Positions 18,684-27,299 of a stretch of 64,000 nt of DNA are shown here, one piece after another. Source of the DNA: Sodaliphilus sp050873765 (lineage in GTDB: Bacteria; Bacteroidota; Bacteroidia; Bacteroidales; Muribaculaceae). Within the stretch, counting starts at the first letter, position 1. Every line of letters starts with the position of its first letter. Both the position numbers and the translations under genes were made by a program. The stretch covers positions 28,063 to 92,062 of the forward strand of contig JBNMJK010000002.1 of NCBI GenBank assembly GCA_050873765.1. The letters run 5' to 3'. Below the pieces are notes generated by a model, which saw nothing but the letters and a program-made list of their open reading frames with translations, had not been told where the DNA came from and did not search any database.

Positions 18684-19227
18684 CAATAAAATCACGTCAC
18701 TGCCCAAAATATATCACCAAAGCCGTCGGGTTCTTAAAATATGTTAAACGCTGGTGAGCAGAAAATATTTGCCATAAAAACGAAGTGAATATTGAAGAAA
18801 AAATGCTAATTTTGGCGTGTCTGATTAACCTATACCGAAAGCCCCTTGGGCAGAGGGAGGGCAGCGGACATACATGAGAATGACATAAGGCGTTTTTGTA
18901 CGCTTTGGTTTTGACGATCGATGAACTTCGCAACTTCAATCTTCTTGTCAAAAACAAAGCAATGCAGAACGCCTCACTTAAGGTGTAATAGTATATATCA
19001 CAGCTGCGATTGCTTTAGCGCACACTTACAGTTACAAAATGTGTGTGTGAAGTGAATGATGGCGATTATATAAACTTACACGGCGTGGGGTTTTCGGCGT
19101 TGCTCGTTTCGACAAGAAGGGCAATGCGAAGGCCTATCGATCGTGGGACGAGTGACAAAACTGGCTCCACGCTTTATTTTTTATTGATTTGAAAATCCTA
19201 AGGGGGCAAGGATTCATTTTGACAACT
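18684..19227. other. 544-bp gene-poor stretch
   Basis: No complete gene is supported. A promoter-like TAATTTTG occurs at 18807-18814 with no gene directly after it. A short open stretch ending at TAA near 18987 encodes ...LTIDELRNFNLLVKNK..., which could be the tail of a lost gene, but it has no start or upstream body. The rest looks non-coding. Confidence 0.4.
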
Positions 19228-19380
19228 ATGGAATGTAAAAACTGTGGAAAATCTATCCCTGAAGACTCAACATTTTGTCCCAATTGTGGAAAAGCTGTAA
19301 TAGGAAAGAAAAAAATGACAAAAGATGAACAAGCCGCTGTATGTGATAGGCTCAGAACCTTTTCACGAATGGGAACGTAG
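19228..19380 (+). CDS. Zinc-ribbon peptide, probable 5' part of the following LRR gene
   Basis: 50 residues beginning MECKNCGKSIPEDSTFCPNCGKAVIG, a textbook zinc-ribbon with two CxxC knuckles as found at the N-terminus of many larger proteins. It overlaps the LRR reading frame (19325) by 56 bp in another frame. Removing one A from the AAAA run at 19320-19323 would join them as ...GKKKMTKMNKPLYVIG. It may therefore be a frameshifted single gene, programmed or mutated, rather than a separate small protein. Confidence 0.6.
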   Translation: MECKNCGKSIPEDSTFCPNCGKAVIGKKKMTKDEQAAVCDRLRTFSRMGT

Positions 19381-20341
19381 AAACAACTATCCATCGTGCA
19401 TAGTCTTGACAGGAAATGTATCTGCAGGTATATTTACGGAGTTCGCACAGGATTTCGATTTTGAAAAATACGAACAAATATCCCTCAATAATTTGGTCGT
19501 AGAGGAGTTGCGCTATGGAGATGGCTCATCTTGTACATATGAAGATTATCTTTCTCAATTTGTTTGTGGTGACGCAATCAAGCTTTACGTTCTCACAAAA
19601 CTTTACCTTAATCTTCAAATTGCAAAGACTTTTGTTGTGCATAGAAATTGTGTATATTCTGCCGATTATAAAACACTTGTGCATGCTCCAGAAACGACAG
19701 AACTTGTTGTTCCTTCGTTTGTAGAGCATATAGGAAATGGCGCTTGCTGTGGTTATGAGAAGATGTCGGTTGTAAAACTGAATAATGGCTTGAAAAGTAT
19801 AGGAAAATGGTCTTTTGTCGCTACAAACATAAGCAAACTGGAGATGCCAAACTCAATCGTTTCGATCGGAAAAGATGCATTCCTGATGGCAGAGCTTGAA
19901 CAAGTCAAACTTTCGAAGTCGTTAAATGGAATACCTGATGGTTGCTTTAATTTGTGCTCCTTGGAGAAAATTGAAATTCCTTCGAGTGTCAGATACATAG
20001 GGAATAGGTCTCTTAGGGGATTGGTATGGACTGACGAGATAGAAATACCAGAAGGTGTAGAGCGAATCGGATATGATGCTATGGAAGCAATGTATCATAT
20101 ATCTTTGCCTTCTACATTGCTGGAGATAGCTCCAGATTTTTATTATGAAGAATGTATTGATGATCCAAATTATCCTCCATACATAGAAGTGAATCCTGAA
20201 AACAAAGTGTTTTTTTCTAAAGATGGAAGTTTGTTTTTTAAGGAGACTGGAGCCATTGCTATTGACAGCAAATATAATGGTCCTGATAAACACTGTGTGA
20301 GGTATCAATATGATGGTGACCAATATCAAAAAGAAAAATAG
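19325..20341 (+). CDS. BspA-type leucine-rich repeat protein
   Basis: 338 residues. From about residue 120 there are LRR_5/BspA-like repeats of about 23 residues, e.g. VVPSFVEHIGNGACCG, VKLNNGLKSIGKWSF, EIPSSVRYIGNRSLRG and EIPEGVERIGYDAM. The N-terminal 110 residues are not recognised and there is no signal peptide. Base composition is lower in G+C than neighbouring housekeeping genes. BspA-like repeats mediate surface or protein binding, but without an export signal the location is unclear. Probably the 3' part of one gene with the upstream zinc-ribbon. Confidence 0.7.
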   Translation: MNKPLYVIGSEPFHEWERRNNYPSCIVLTGNVSAGIFTEFAQDFDFEKYEQISLNNLVVEELRYGDGSSCTYEDYLSQFVCGDAIKLYVLTKLYLNLQIAKTFVVHRNCVYSADYKTLVHAPETTELVVPSFVEHIGNGACCGYEKMSVVKLNNGLKSIGKWSFVATNISKLEMPNSIVSIGKDAFLMAELEQVKLSKSLNGIPDGCFNLCSLEKIEIPSSVRYIGNRSLRGLVWTDEIEIPEGVERIGYDAMEAMYHISLPSTLLEIAPDFYYEECIDDPNYPPYIEVNPENKVFFSKDGSLFFKETGAIAIDSKYNGPDKHCVRYQYDGDQYQKEK

Positions 20342-20408
20342 CAATAAAGATAGTTGCTAATTGCAATATGTATTCAAGTTGAGATTGATATTAGAAGTCT
20401 CTTGAGCA

Positions 20409-20468
20409 GTGAAATTTGGTAAAGGCGGGGGGAAAATGTGCTGGTTTTGCCTTACGAAATGCAATTAA
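20409..20468 (+). repeat. Duplicated promoter-like block, copy A
   Basis: 60 nt closely matching 21562-21618: GTGAAATTTGGTAA, then GGCG, ATGTGCT, TTTTGCCTTACGAAAT and CAATTAA in the same order. This copy has TGGTTTTG where copy B has the intact box TAACTTTG, so it may be inactive. Confidence 0.7.
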
Positions 20469-20615
20469 ATGCCGTGCCTCATTGGCGAGATTTTCAGAGA
20501 ACTGCTTGATAATCTCAGATATTTTGACGAATTTTGTATAAAACTAAAACGCATGTACATGCTGTGTTTTGATCTTATATTAAATCAGTGAAAACAGCAT
20601 GTGTCCCTTGTTACT

Positions 20616-20623
20616 TATGTTTG
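20616..20623 (+). promoter_or_regulatory. Promoter -7 box TATGTTTG of the TonB-like gene
   Basis: TAnnTTTG match 34 bp upstream of the ATG at 20658. The remainder of the 20342-20657 gap holds copy A of the duplicated block and nothing else recognised. Confidence 0.5.
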
Positions 20624-20657
20624 TCGGCTTTAATTCATTCCGCCAACGAGTTATGCT

Positions 20658-21476
20658 ATGAAAAAATTTATGAAGGGCTTTTTACTTTTTGCCTTTTTGG
20701 TAATGGCTTCGCTTATGCACGCACAAGAGGTGAAGGTGTATTATGCAGCCGATACCCCTGCGCAGTTTCCTGGTGGGGTAGTGAAACTGATGGAGTATAT
20801 GTCATCGCACTTGCATTATCCTGACTCTGCCATGGTGAAGAATGTGCAGGGCAAGTGTGTGGTGCAGTTTGCGGTGAGAAGTAATGGTGAAGTGGGCGAG
20901 GTGAAGGTGCTGCACTCGCTCAGCCCCGAATGCGACGCCGAGGCTGTGCGCGTGGTTCGCTCCCTGCCTAAATTCATGCCAGGGAAGATAAATGGTGAGC
21001 CTGTAGCGGTATGGTACACCCTCCCTGTGCAATTTAAGCTTCAAAAGCCAATACCCCTAATGCAAGAACCTTCCGAGGAGAGACTTACTTTCAAGAATAA
21101 ACTCCCTGTGGAGAAGAAGTTTCCTGTATTTCCAGGTGGAGACAAGGCTTTGATGGAATATATAAGTAGGAATTTGGAATACCCAAAAATGGCTTCAACA
21201 CATAATATCCATGGAAAATGCGTTGTTCAATTCGTGGTCACGGAAACTGGTGGAATTGATTCTATACGGGTAGTGAAACCCATTAATCCTTTGCTCGACG
21301 CCGCTGTGATTCGTGTAATTATGTCGCTTCCCAAATTCACACCAGGCACATGCAATGGCGTCCCGGTTAGGGTACGCTACACATTACCCGTTACATTTGC
21401 CATAAAGGCAGATGCGCGCGAACCGGAATTCGACCCAACAGACCCACGCAACATTGACCCAGGATTCAGCATGTAA
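20658..21476 (+). CDS. Secreted protein with two TonB C-terminal domains
   Basis: 272 residues. The N-terminus is a cleavable signal peptide (FLLFAFLVMASLMHAQ) rather than a TonB membrane anchor. Two copies of the TonB C-terminal fold follow, at about 37-129 and 158-250. Each runs FPGG, about 25 residues, GKCVVQFAV/GKCVVQFVV, a turn, SLPKFMPGKINGEPV/SLPKFTPGTCNGVPV and YTLPVQF/YTLPVTF. The copies clearly arose by duplication. No proline-rich spacer and no ExbB/ExbD neighbours are present, so energy transduction is doubtful; a periplasmic binding role is more likely. Confidence 0.8.
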   Translation: MKKFMKGFLLFAFLVMASLMHAQEVKVYYAADTPAQFPGGVVKLMEYMSSHLHYPDSAMVKNVQGKCVVQFAVRSNGEVGEVKVLHSLSPECDAEAVRVVRSLPKFMPGKINGEPVAVWYTLPVQFKLQKPIPLMQEPSEERLTFKNKLPVEKKFPVFPGGDKALMEYISRNLEYPKMASTHNIHGKCVVQFVVTETGGIDSIRVVKPINPLLDAAVIRVIMSLPKFTPGTCNGVPVRVRYTLPVTFAIKADAREPEFDPTDPRNIDPGFSM

Positions 21477-21561
21477 TCCTGTGGTGTCTCACGCGCGCTC
21501 TATTTGACTTGCTGCCGAGGTTTTCTTTTTTTGATGGCGCTCCTAACTCTATCTCTTGGGG

Positions 21562-21618
21562 GTGAAATTTGGTAATGGCGTGGGGATGTGCTAACTTTGC
21601 CTTACGAAATACAATTAA
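21562..21618 (+). repeat. Duplicated promoter-like block, copy B
   Basis: 57-nt counterpart of 20409-20468. It contains the -7 box TAACTTTG (21592-21599) of the downstream lipoprotein gene and ends just before its AAGGAG ribosome-binding site. Confidence 0.7.
21592..21599 (+). promoter_or_regulatory. Promoter -7 box TAACTTTG of the lipoprotein gene
   Basis: TAnnTTTG match. It lies inside the longest open frame (from GTG 21588), which shows that the true start must be downstream; AAGGAG at 21617-21622 points to GTG 21630. Confidence 0.65.
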
Positions 21619-21629
21619 GGAGATTTTTT

Positions 21630-22556
21630 GTGACAAGGATTGTTTTATCGATTTTGACTGGCGCGCTGGCATTGGCTGCTGTGGGCTGCGGCACGGGCAT
21701 AGAGACCACTACCACGGTGACCGACAAGGACGTGAAGCGGGTGGAGGAGCATTATGCTTCGGCTTCTGTGCAGTCGTCGCTGAAGATTGCCTCCAGTGCT
21801 GTGGCGGAGTGGAAGGCTGGCAAACGGTTTTATGTGGCGAACGACCGTATCGGCTTGATTTTTGACCATTCCGACAGTTATTCGCCCGATCAGCTTCATC
21901 TGGGCGGTTCCTACCTCACTTATCAGGGCTATGACACCGTGACAGCCCTCGACAACAGGGCGGTGGTGACGCTTAAATTCACCGATGGCGTGAATGTGTA
22001 TCGGTTCTGCACTAAGAAGGAGCTGTCGGAGCTGTCGTCGAACTATCAGGTGCCGTTTCTTATCGATGAGGATATGGTGAAAAGTGTGGCTCGGCAGATC
22101 GAGGGCAAAACGCTTTATATCCGCACTCGGCTATGGTATGATGTGCGCTCACAGCAAATGATTGACCGCCGCCAGTATATTGCCGTGAGGGTTGACAGCG
22201 TGCTTCCCGGCGATGATGCGCTGCCGCTCAAAGTGGTGTTCACCACACTCGACACGCATGAGCAAGCCATGCTTCGGATTTCTTCGGGAAAGACGATGCA
22301 GTCGATGGACTTCGATGCTATGTTCTCGCTCAAGAATCCGCGAAATGAATACCCCGACACCACTCCTGAAAACTGGACACTCATCACTAACGGAAAAGTG
22401 GCAGAGGGCATGACCAAGGTGGAGTGCCGCCTGGCCAAAGGTGCGCCAAAGCAGATTGTGCGCACCCCGTCGCACGATGGAATGGGGGAATACTGGTATT
22501 ATGATGGAGGAGGTTTTCTCCATTTTGAAGATGGCATATTAAAGCAATTCAGATGA
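21630..22556 (+). CDS. Lipoprotein of unknown function
   Basis: 308 residues starting at GTG 21630, chosen because AAGGAG lies 7 bp before it and the promoter box lies between it and the upstream GTG. The signal sequence TRIVLSILTGALALAAVGC ends in a lipobox, so the mature protein starts at Cys and is lipid-anchored. The rest is a mixed alpha/beta domain (WKAGKRFYVANDRIGLIFD; FTDGVNVYRFCTKKELSEL; WYYDGGGFLHFEDG) that I do not recognise. Its stop overlaps the next ATG (ATGA), so the two genes are translationally coupled. Confidence 0.75.
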   Translation: MTRIVLSILTGALALAAVGCGTGIETTTTVTDKDVKRVEEHYASASVQSSLKIASSAVAEWKAGKRFYVANDRIGLIFDHSDSYSPDQLHLGGSYLTYQGYDTVTALDNRAVVTLKFTDGVNVYRFCTKKELSELSSNYQVPFLIDEDMVKSVARQIEGKTLYIRTRLWYDVRSQQMIDRRQYIAVRVDSVLPGDDALPLKVVFTTLDTHEQAMLRISSGKTMQSMDFDAMFSLKNPRNEYPDTTPENWTLITNGKVAEGMTKVECRLAKGAPKQIVRTPSHDGMGEYWYYDGGGFLHFEDGILKQFR

Positions 22557-23359
22557 AAGCAGACGGTATAGAAATAGAGTTTCTGGGCACGGGCACCTCT
22601 ACGGGTGTGCCATCGATAGGCTGCCAATGTAGTGTGTGCCGCTCTTGTGACCCCAAAGACAACAGGTTGCGCACTTCAGCTATAGTAAGATACGAAGGGG
22701 TGAACATACTGATAGACTGTGGCCCTGATTTCCGGCAACAGATATTGCGCGCATCATCATTGGAGCTCGACGCGCTGCTCCTGACCCATATTCATTACGA
22801 CCATGTGGCTGGAATTGACGACTTGCGGGCGTATAGCATAGATCGCGCTTTCCCGGTGTATGCACGCGCAGAAGTGAACCGCCAGTTGCGTGTGAGCATG
22901 CCATATTGCTTTACCGACCATCTTTACCCCGGTGTGCCACAACTTCATTTGGAGGACATCGGTTCGGAGCCCTTTGAGGTGAAAGGGGTGAAGGTTACTC
23001 CCATACCGGTGATGCACGACAAGATGCTCATCAACGGTTACCGTATTGGCCCACTTGCCTATATCACCGACTGCTCCTATATCGCTCCAGACGAAATTGA
23101 CAAATTGAAAGGAATACCGCTGCTTGTGATCAACGCGCTCCGCAAAGAGCCCCACCATAGCCACATGTGCCTTTCGGAAGCGCTGGAGGTGGTGCGAAAG
23201 GTGGGGCCACAGACCGCCTATTTCATTCACATGAGCCATGGAATAGGCCTGCACGCCGAGGCAGGAGCCTCGCTGCCGCCCCATGTGCATTTTGCTTACG
23301 ACACACTTATCGTGCATGCCAATCCGGCTAATGACAACGACAGCGCGCATAACTTTTGA
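22553..23359 (+). CDS. MBL-fold metallo-hydrolase (PhnP/YycJ-like)
   Basis: 268 residues. It opens with FLGTGTSTGVPSIGCQCSVC and carries the metal-binding HxHxDH (LLTHIHYDHVAGIDDLR), with further ligands in PVMHDKM, ITDCSYI and FIHMSH. The two early Cys residues (CQCSVC) are typical of the PhnP-like subgroup of phosphodiesterases with an extra zinc site. The substrate is probably a cyclic phosphodiester, by family only. It is coupled by a 4-bp overlap to the upstream lipoprotein. Confidence 0.88.
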   Translation: MKADGIEIEFLGTGTSTGVPSIGCQCSVCRSCDPKDNRLRTSAIVRYEGVNILIDCGPDFRQQILRASSLELDALLLTHIHYDHVAGIDDLRAYSIDRAFPVYARAEVNRQLRVSMPYCFTDHLYPGVPQLHLEDIGSEPFEVKGVKVTPIPVMHDKMLINGYRIGPLAYITDCSYIAPDEIDKLKGIPLLVINALRKEPHHSHMCLSEALEVVRKVGPQTAYFIHMSHGIGLHAEAGASLPPHVHFAYDTLIVHANPANDNDSAHNF

Positions 23360-23448
23360 CGCTGACTCAATGGCGTAAAAATGAATAAGAAAACAGGATT
23401 TGCGTTAAAATCTTGTTTTTTTATGCTTAAAATGCCGTGTGAAAGCAC

Positions 23449-23456
23449 TATCTTTG
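23449..23456 (+). promoter_or_regulatory. Promoter -7 box TATCTTTG of the dxr operon
   Basis: TAnnTTTG match. Transcription is predicted to begin near 23460, so the TTG at 23461 is an unlikely start and the GTG at 23482 is favoured. Confidence 0.6.
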
Positions 23457-23481
23457 TAGATTGAACAAAACGGATTTTTTT

Positions 23482-24639
23482 GTGGAAGGAATAAGAAATT
23501 TAGCCATTTTAGGCAGCACAGGCTCGATAGGACGGCAAACGCTCGACATCGTGAGCGAGTACCCCGATCTGTTTCGGGCATGGACGCTGGTGGCCAACAA
23601 TAGCGCCGACATGCTGATAGAGCAGGCTCGGAAATACCACCCGCATACCGTGGTGATTGCCAATGAGGCACACTATGGAAAAGTGAAGGAAGCTCTGGCT
23701 CAGACCGAGGTGGAGGTGCTGACCGGCTCAGAAGCAGTGGCAGAATGTGTGACTGCGCCCGAAATCGACACGGTGGTAACAGCCATGGTGGGTTACAGCG
23801 GCCTCGCTCCCACGATCAACGCCATAGGCGCAGGCAAAAAAATAGCGTTGGCCAATAAAGAGACGCTTGTGGTGGCAGGCGACCTGATTACACGTCTGCT
23901 GGCATCGTCGGCCTCCGTGCTTTATCCAGTGGATTCGGAGCATGGTGCATTCTACCAGTGCCTTGTGGGTGAACGGCATCAAGATATCAATAAGCTCATA
24001 CTTACTGCATCGGGCGGGCCATTTCGCACTTTCTCGAAGGAGAAACTGGAAGACGTGACAGCTGCCGACGCATTAAAGCACCCCAATTGGAGCATGGGCG
24101 CTAAAATCACCATCGATTCCGCCACCATGATGAATAAGGGCTTTGAGATGATAGAGGCAAAATGGCTCTACGACGTGTCGCAGCACGACATAGAAATCGT
24201 GGTGCATCCGCAGTCGATTGTACACTCTATGGTGGAATTTAAAGATGGCTCCGTGAAAGCGCAGTTGGGGCTTCCCGACATGCGTCTTCCCATACGGTAT
24301 GCATTGGGACTGCCAGGCCGCTTGGCATCGGACTGCAAGAAAATGACGGTGGACGACTATTGCCACCTCACTTTCGAGCGTCCCGACTTCGATAAGTTTC
24401 CTTTGCTGCGCACAGCCTACGCCGCCGCCGACCGCGGAGGCAACGCCGCCTGTGTGATGAATGCCGCTAATGAAATAGCCGTGGCTGCATTTTTGAAAAA
24501 TCAGATTAAATTTACCGACATCTATAAAATCATTGAGCATACGCTCGCTTGGGCACCGTTTGTGGAAACCCCATCATACGACGACTATGTGAATAGCAAT
24601 GCCGAAGCGCGCGCCTATGCGTCATCATTAATCAAGTAA
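23482..24639 (+). CDS. dxr: 1-deoxy-D-xylulose-5-phosphate reductoisomerase
   Basis: Second enzyme of the MEP isoprenoid pathway (DXP to MEP, NADPH-dependent). NADPH-binding LAILGSTGSIGRQTLDIV is at the N-terminus. The metal/substrate motifs PVDSEHGAFYQCL, SGGPF and NWSMGAKITIDSATMMNKG are intact, and IVHPQSIVHSMVEF and AANEIAVAAFL follow. Length about 385 residues, normal. The start is uncertain between GTG 23482 and TTG 23461. It is followed 10 bp later by rseP, a common Bacteroidales arrangement. Confidence 0.96.
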   Translation: MEGIRNLAILGSTGSIGRQTLDIVSEYPDLFRAWTLVANNSADMLIEQARKYHPHTVVIANEAHYGKVKEALAQTEVEVLTGSEAVAECVTAPEIDTVVTAMVGYSGLAPTINAIGAGKKIALANKETLVVAGDLITRLLASSASVLYPVDSEHGAFYQCLVGERHQDINKLILTASGGPFRTFSKEKLEDVTAADALKHPNWSMGAKITIDSATMMNKGFEMIEAKWLYDVSQHDIEIVVHPQSIVHSMVEFKDGSVKAQLGLPDMRLPIRYALGLPGRLASDCKKMTVDDYCHLTFERPDFDKFPLLRTAYAAADRGGNAACVMNAANEIAVAAFLKNQIKFTDIYKIIEHTLAWAPFVETPSYDDYVNSNAEARAYASSLIK

Positions 24640-24649
24640 ACGATAAGAA

Positions 24650-26092
24650 ATGAGTACATTTTGGTTAAAAGCATTTGAATTGATACTTTCACTGAGCCTG
24701 CTGGTGTTTATCCACGAGTTGGGCCACTATATGTGGGCAAGGATATTTGGAGTGAAAGTAGAGAAATTCTACCTTTTTTTCAACCCATGGATCACGCTTT
24801 TTGCATGGTGCCCCAAGACGAAAAAAGTGAGCGTGCTGCGCACCAGCAAGGGCTCTGTATATGAGTCGAAGCCAGCCGAGGCCGATTCCGAGCCGACAGA
24901 AGCCAATAAAAACGAAAAGGCCACATGGCGCGACACGGAATATGGGCTTGGGTGGCTTCCGTTAGGAGGCTACTGCGCCATAGCCGGCATGATCGACGAA
25001 ACCCAGGGCGCCGATAAACTTGCCACTGAACCACAACCTTGGGAGTTCAGAACACAAGCCACATGGAAGCGACTGCTGATTATGATAGGCGGTGTGCTTA
25101 ACAACTTCCTGCTTGCCATTGTCATCTATGCCGGCATGGTATGGTACTGGGGAGAGCAGTATCTACCCTTTGAAAGTGCCACAGAAGGCATCACCTATAG
25201 CGAAACTGCCCATAAGGCAGGCTTTCACGACAACGATATTCCACTCAGCGCCGACGGCGAGACTGTGCGCTATTTCGATGCCGACCAGCTAAAGATAGCC
25301 ATGGCAAAAAATGTGAAAGTGCTGCGTGGCAAAACCGACACCGTGAGCATATCCATTCCCTCACAGTTTGTGCTGAAAGTGAACGACGACCTTGAAAATG
25401 GCGAGCCGTTCATGCTGTGCAATGTGCCCACAGTGGTGAAGACCACAATGCCGGGCACTGGAGCTGAGAAGGCCGGGCTGCAAAGTGGCGACAAACTTGT
25501 GGCGGTGAATGATGTGGCAACTCCTTCATTCTCCATGTTCACAGAGCAGCTCAAGAAAAACAGCGGAAAGAAAGTGACATTGAAGCTCGAGCGCGACGGC
25601 AAAACGATGACTACCCAGGCCGATGTTGACGCCGACGGAAAATTGGGCTTTGAGGCCATAGCCGATGTGTCGAAGCTGTTCAAGACCGAGCAACACAGCT
25701 ATTCGCTGCTTCAATCCATTCCACGAGGCATAGAAATGGGCTGTACGCAGCTTGTGAGCTACGTGAAGGCATTCAAGACCGTTTTCTCCAAGGAAGGAGC
25801 AAAGAACTTGGGCGGATTCGGATCGATAGGGCATATATTTCCCGAAACATGGGATTGGTATAGTTTTTGGAGCATAACAGCATTTCTTTCTGTGATATTG
25901 GCCTTCATGAACATACTGCCGATACCCGCACTTGATGGCGGACATGTGCTGTTTTTGCTTTATGAAATGATCACTCGCCGCAAGCCCAGCGAGAAGTTTA
26001 TGGAATGGGCGCAAACCGCAGGCATGGTGTTCCTGATAGCCCTGCTGCTGTTTGCCAACGCAAATGATATTTACCGATTCTTTATAAAATAA
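24650..26092 (+). CDS. rseP: RIP metalloprotease RseP
   Basis: 480-residue site-2 intramembrane zinc protease that releases sigma factors from membrane anti-sigma factors. HExxH is at His22-His26 (FIHELGHYMWA) in the first membrane helix; the third ligand motif NILPIPALDGGHVLF is in a C-terminal helix. A PDZ domain lies around 260-335 (TTMPGTGAEKAGLQSGDKLVAVND), with a possible degenerate PDZ before it. It is longer than E. coli RseP mainly through an acidic insert near residues 75-90. Co-directional with dxr and the downstream methyltransferase (3-bp gap). Confidence 0.95.
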   Translation: MSTFWLKAFELILSLSLLVFIHELGHYMWARIFGVKVEKFYLFFNPWITLFAWCPKTKKVSVLRTSKGSVYESKPAEADSEPTEANKNEKATWRDTEYGLGWLPLGGYCAIAGMIDETQGADKLATEPQPWEFRTQATWKRLLIMIGGVLNNFLLAIVIYAGMVWYWGEQYLPFESATEGITYSETAHKAGFHDNDIPLSADGETVRYFDADQLKIAMAKNVKVLRGKTDTVSISIPSQFVLKVNDDLENGEPFMLCNVPTVVKTTMPGTGAEKAGLQSGDKLVAVNDVATPSFSMFTEQLKKNSGKKVTLKLERDGKTMTTQADVDADGKLGFEAIADVSKLFKTEQHSYSLLQSIPRGIEMGCTQLVSYVKAFKTVFSKEGAKNLGGFGSIGHIFPETWDWYSFWSITAFLSVILAFMNILPIPALDGGHVLFLLYEMITRRKPSEKFMEWAQTAGMVFLIALLLFANANDIYRFFIK

Positions 26093-26095
26093 CAG

Positions 26096-27274
26096 ATGGT
26101 TTACAAACGTGTGATATTAAAGCGAGGCAAAGAGGAATCGCTCAAGCGGTTTCACCCGTGGGTTTTCTCCGGGGCTATTGCCCGCATGGACAACATAGAA
26201 GAAGGCGACCTCGTTACGGTTTACGACCATGAGGGCAACCTAATAGGCAACGGTCATTACCAGATAGGAAGTATAGCCGTGCGCATACTCACCTTCGACG
26301 ACACCGAGATAGATTCCGCCTTTTTTGTGAAGCGGCTTACCGAAGCTTATAAAGTGCGTGAGGCCTTAGGGCTGATGCGTGCCGACAACAACGCCTTTCG
26401 CTTGGTGCACGGTGAAGGCGACTTCCTGCCTGGCCTCGTGGTGGATGTGTATGGCTCCACCGCTGTGATGCAGGCCCACTCACCGGGCATGCACTTCGCG
26501 CGCAACTTGATAGCTGATGCGCTCACTCGCCTGCCTGGCGGCTTGGTGAAAAATGTGTATTATAAGAGTGAGACCACATTACCTTATAAAGCTCAACTTG
26601 ACCCACAGAATGAATACATCGTAGGGGAGTACGACACCGATGTGGCTATGGAAAATGGATTGAAATTCCATGTTGACTGGCTACGAGGACAAAAAACGGG
26701 CTTCTTTGTGGACCAAAGAGAAAACCGCTCACTTCTGGAGCATTATGCCAAGGGACGGAAGGTGCTGAACATGTTTTGCTACACAGGCGGCTTCTCGTTT
26801 TATGCGCTTCGTGGCGGAGCCGAGCTTGTTCACTCCGTTGACAGCTCTGCCAAGGCAATCTCGCTCACAGATGCCAATGTGGCATTGAACTTTCCCGACT
26901 GCCACCGCCATCAGTCGTTTGCCGTAGATGCGTTTAAGTATCTTGATGAAATGGGCAGTGACTACGACCTCATCGTGCTCGATCCACCAGCCTTCGCAAA
27001 GCGCAAGAGCGCATTACGCAATGCACTGATAGGCTACCGCAAACTCAACGCCAAGGCTTTTGAGAAGATAAAGTCGGGCGGAATTATGTTCACATTCTCA
27101 TGTTCGCAGGCAGTGAACAAGGAGCAATTCCGACTGGCGGTGTTCAGCGCGGCAGCCATATCCAAACGCAAGGTGCGCATTCTGCACCAGCTCACCCAGC
27201 CAGCCGATCACCCCATCAATATCTATCACCCAGAAGGAGAGTATTTGAAGGGCTTGGTATTGTATGTAGAATAA
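26096..27274 (+). CDS. Class I SAM-dependent rRNA methyltransferase, RlmI-like
   Basis: 392 residues. An N-terminal PUA RNA-binding domain (about 1-75, RFHPWVFSGAI) is followed by a linker and a Rossmann methyltransferase domain with the SAM motif VLNMFCYTGGFSFYAL, the acidic strand VHSVDSS and the catalytic-type LDPPAFAKRKS, then FSCSQAV. This layout matches RlmI, which makes m5C1962 in 23S rRNA; the exact target here is inferred. It starts 3 bp after the rseP stop. Confidence 0.9.
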   Translation: MVYKRVILKRGKEESLKRFHPWVFSGAIARMDNIEEGDLVTVYDHEGNLIGNGHYQIGSIAVRILTFDDTEIDSAFFVKRLTEAYKVREALGLMRADNNAFRLVHGEGDFLPGLVVDVYGSTAVMQAHSPGMHFARNLIADALTRLPGGLVKNVYYKSETTLPYKAQLDPQNEYIVGEYDTDVAMENGLKFHVDWLRGQKTGFFVDQRENRSLLEHYAKGRKVLNMFCYTGGFSFYALRGGAELVHSVDSSAKAISLTDANVALNFPDCHRHQSFAVDAFKYLDEMGSDYDLIVLDPPAFAKRKSALRNALIGYRKLNAKAFEKIKSGGIMFTFSCSQAVNKEQFRLAVFSAAAISKRKVRILHQLTQPADHPINIYHPEGEYLKGLVLYVE

Positions 27275-27299
27275 CAAATTAACCCAATAGCAATAGATT

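Noticed and set aside
21588..21629. GTG at 21588 as the start of the lipoprotein
   Set aside because: It lies within the promoter box region; the downstream GTG 21630 has an AAGGAG site and opens directly with a lipoprotein signal.
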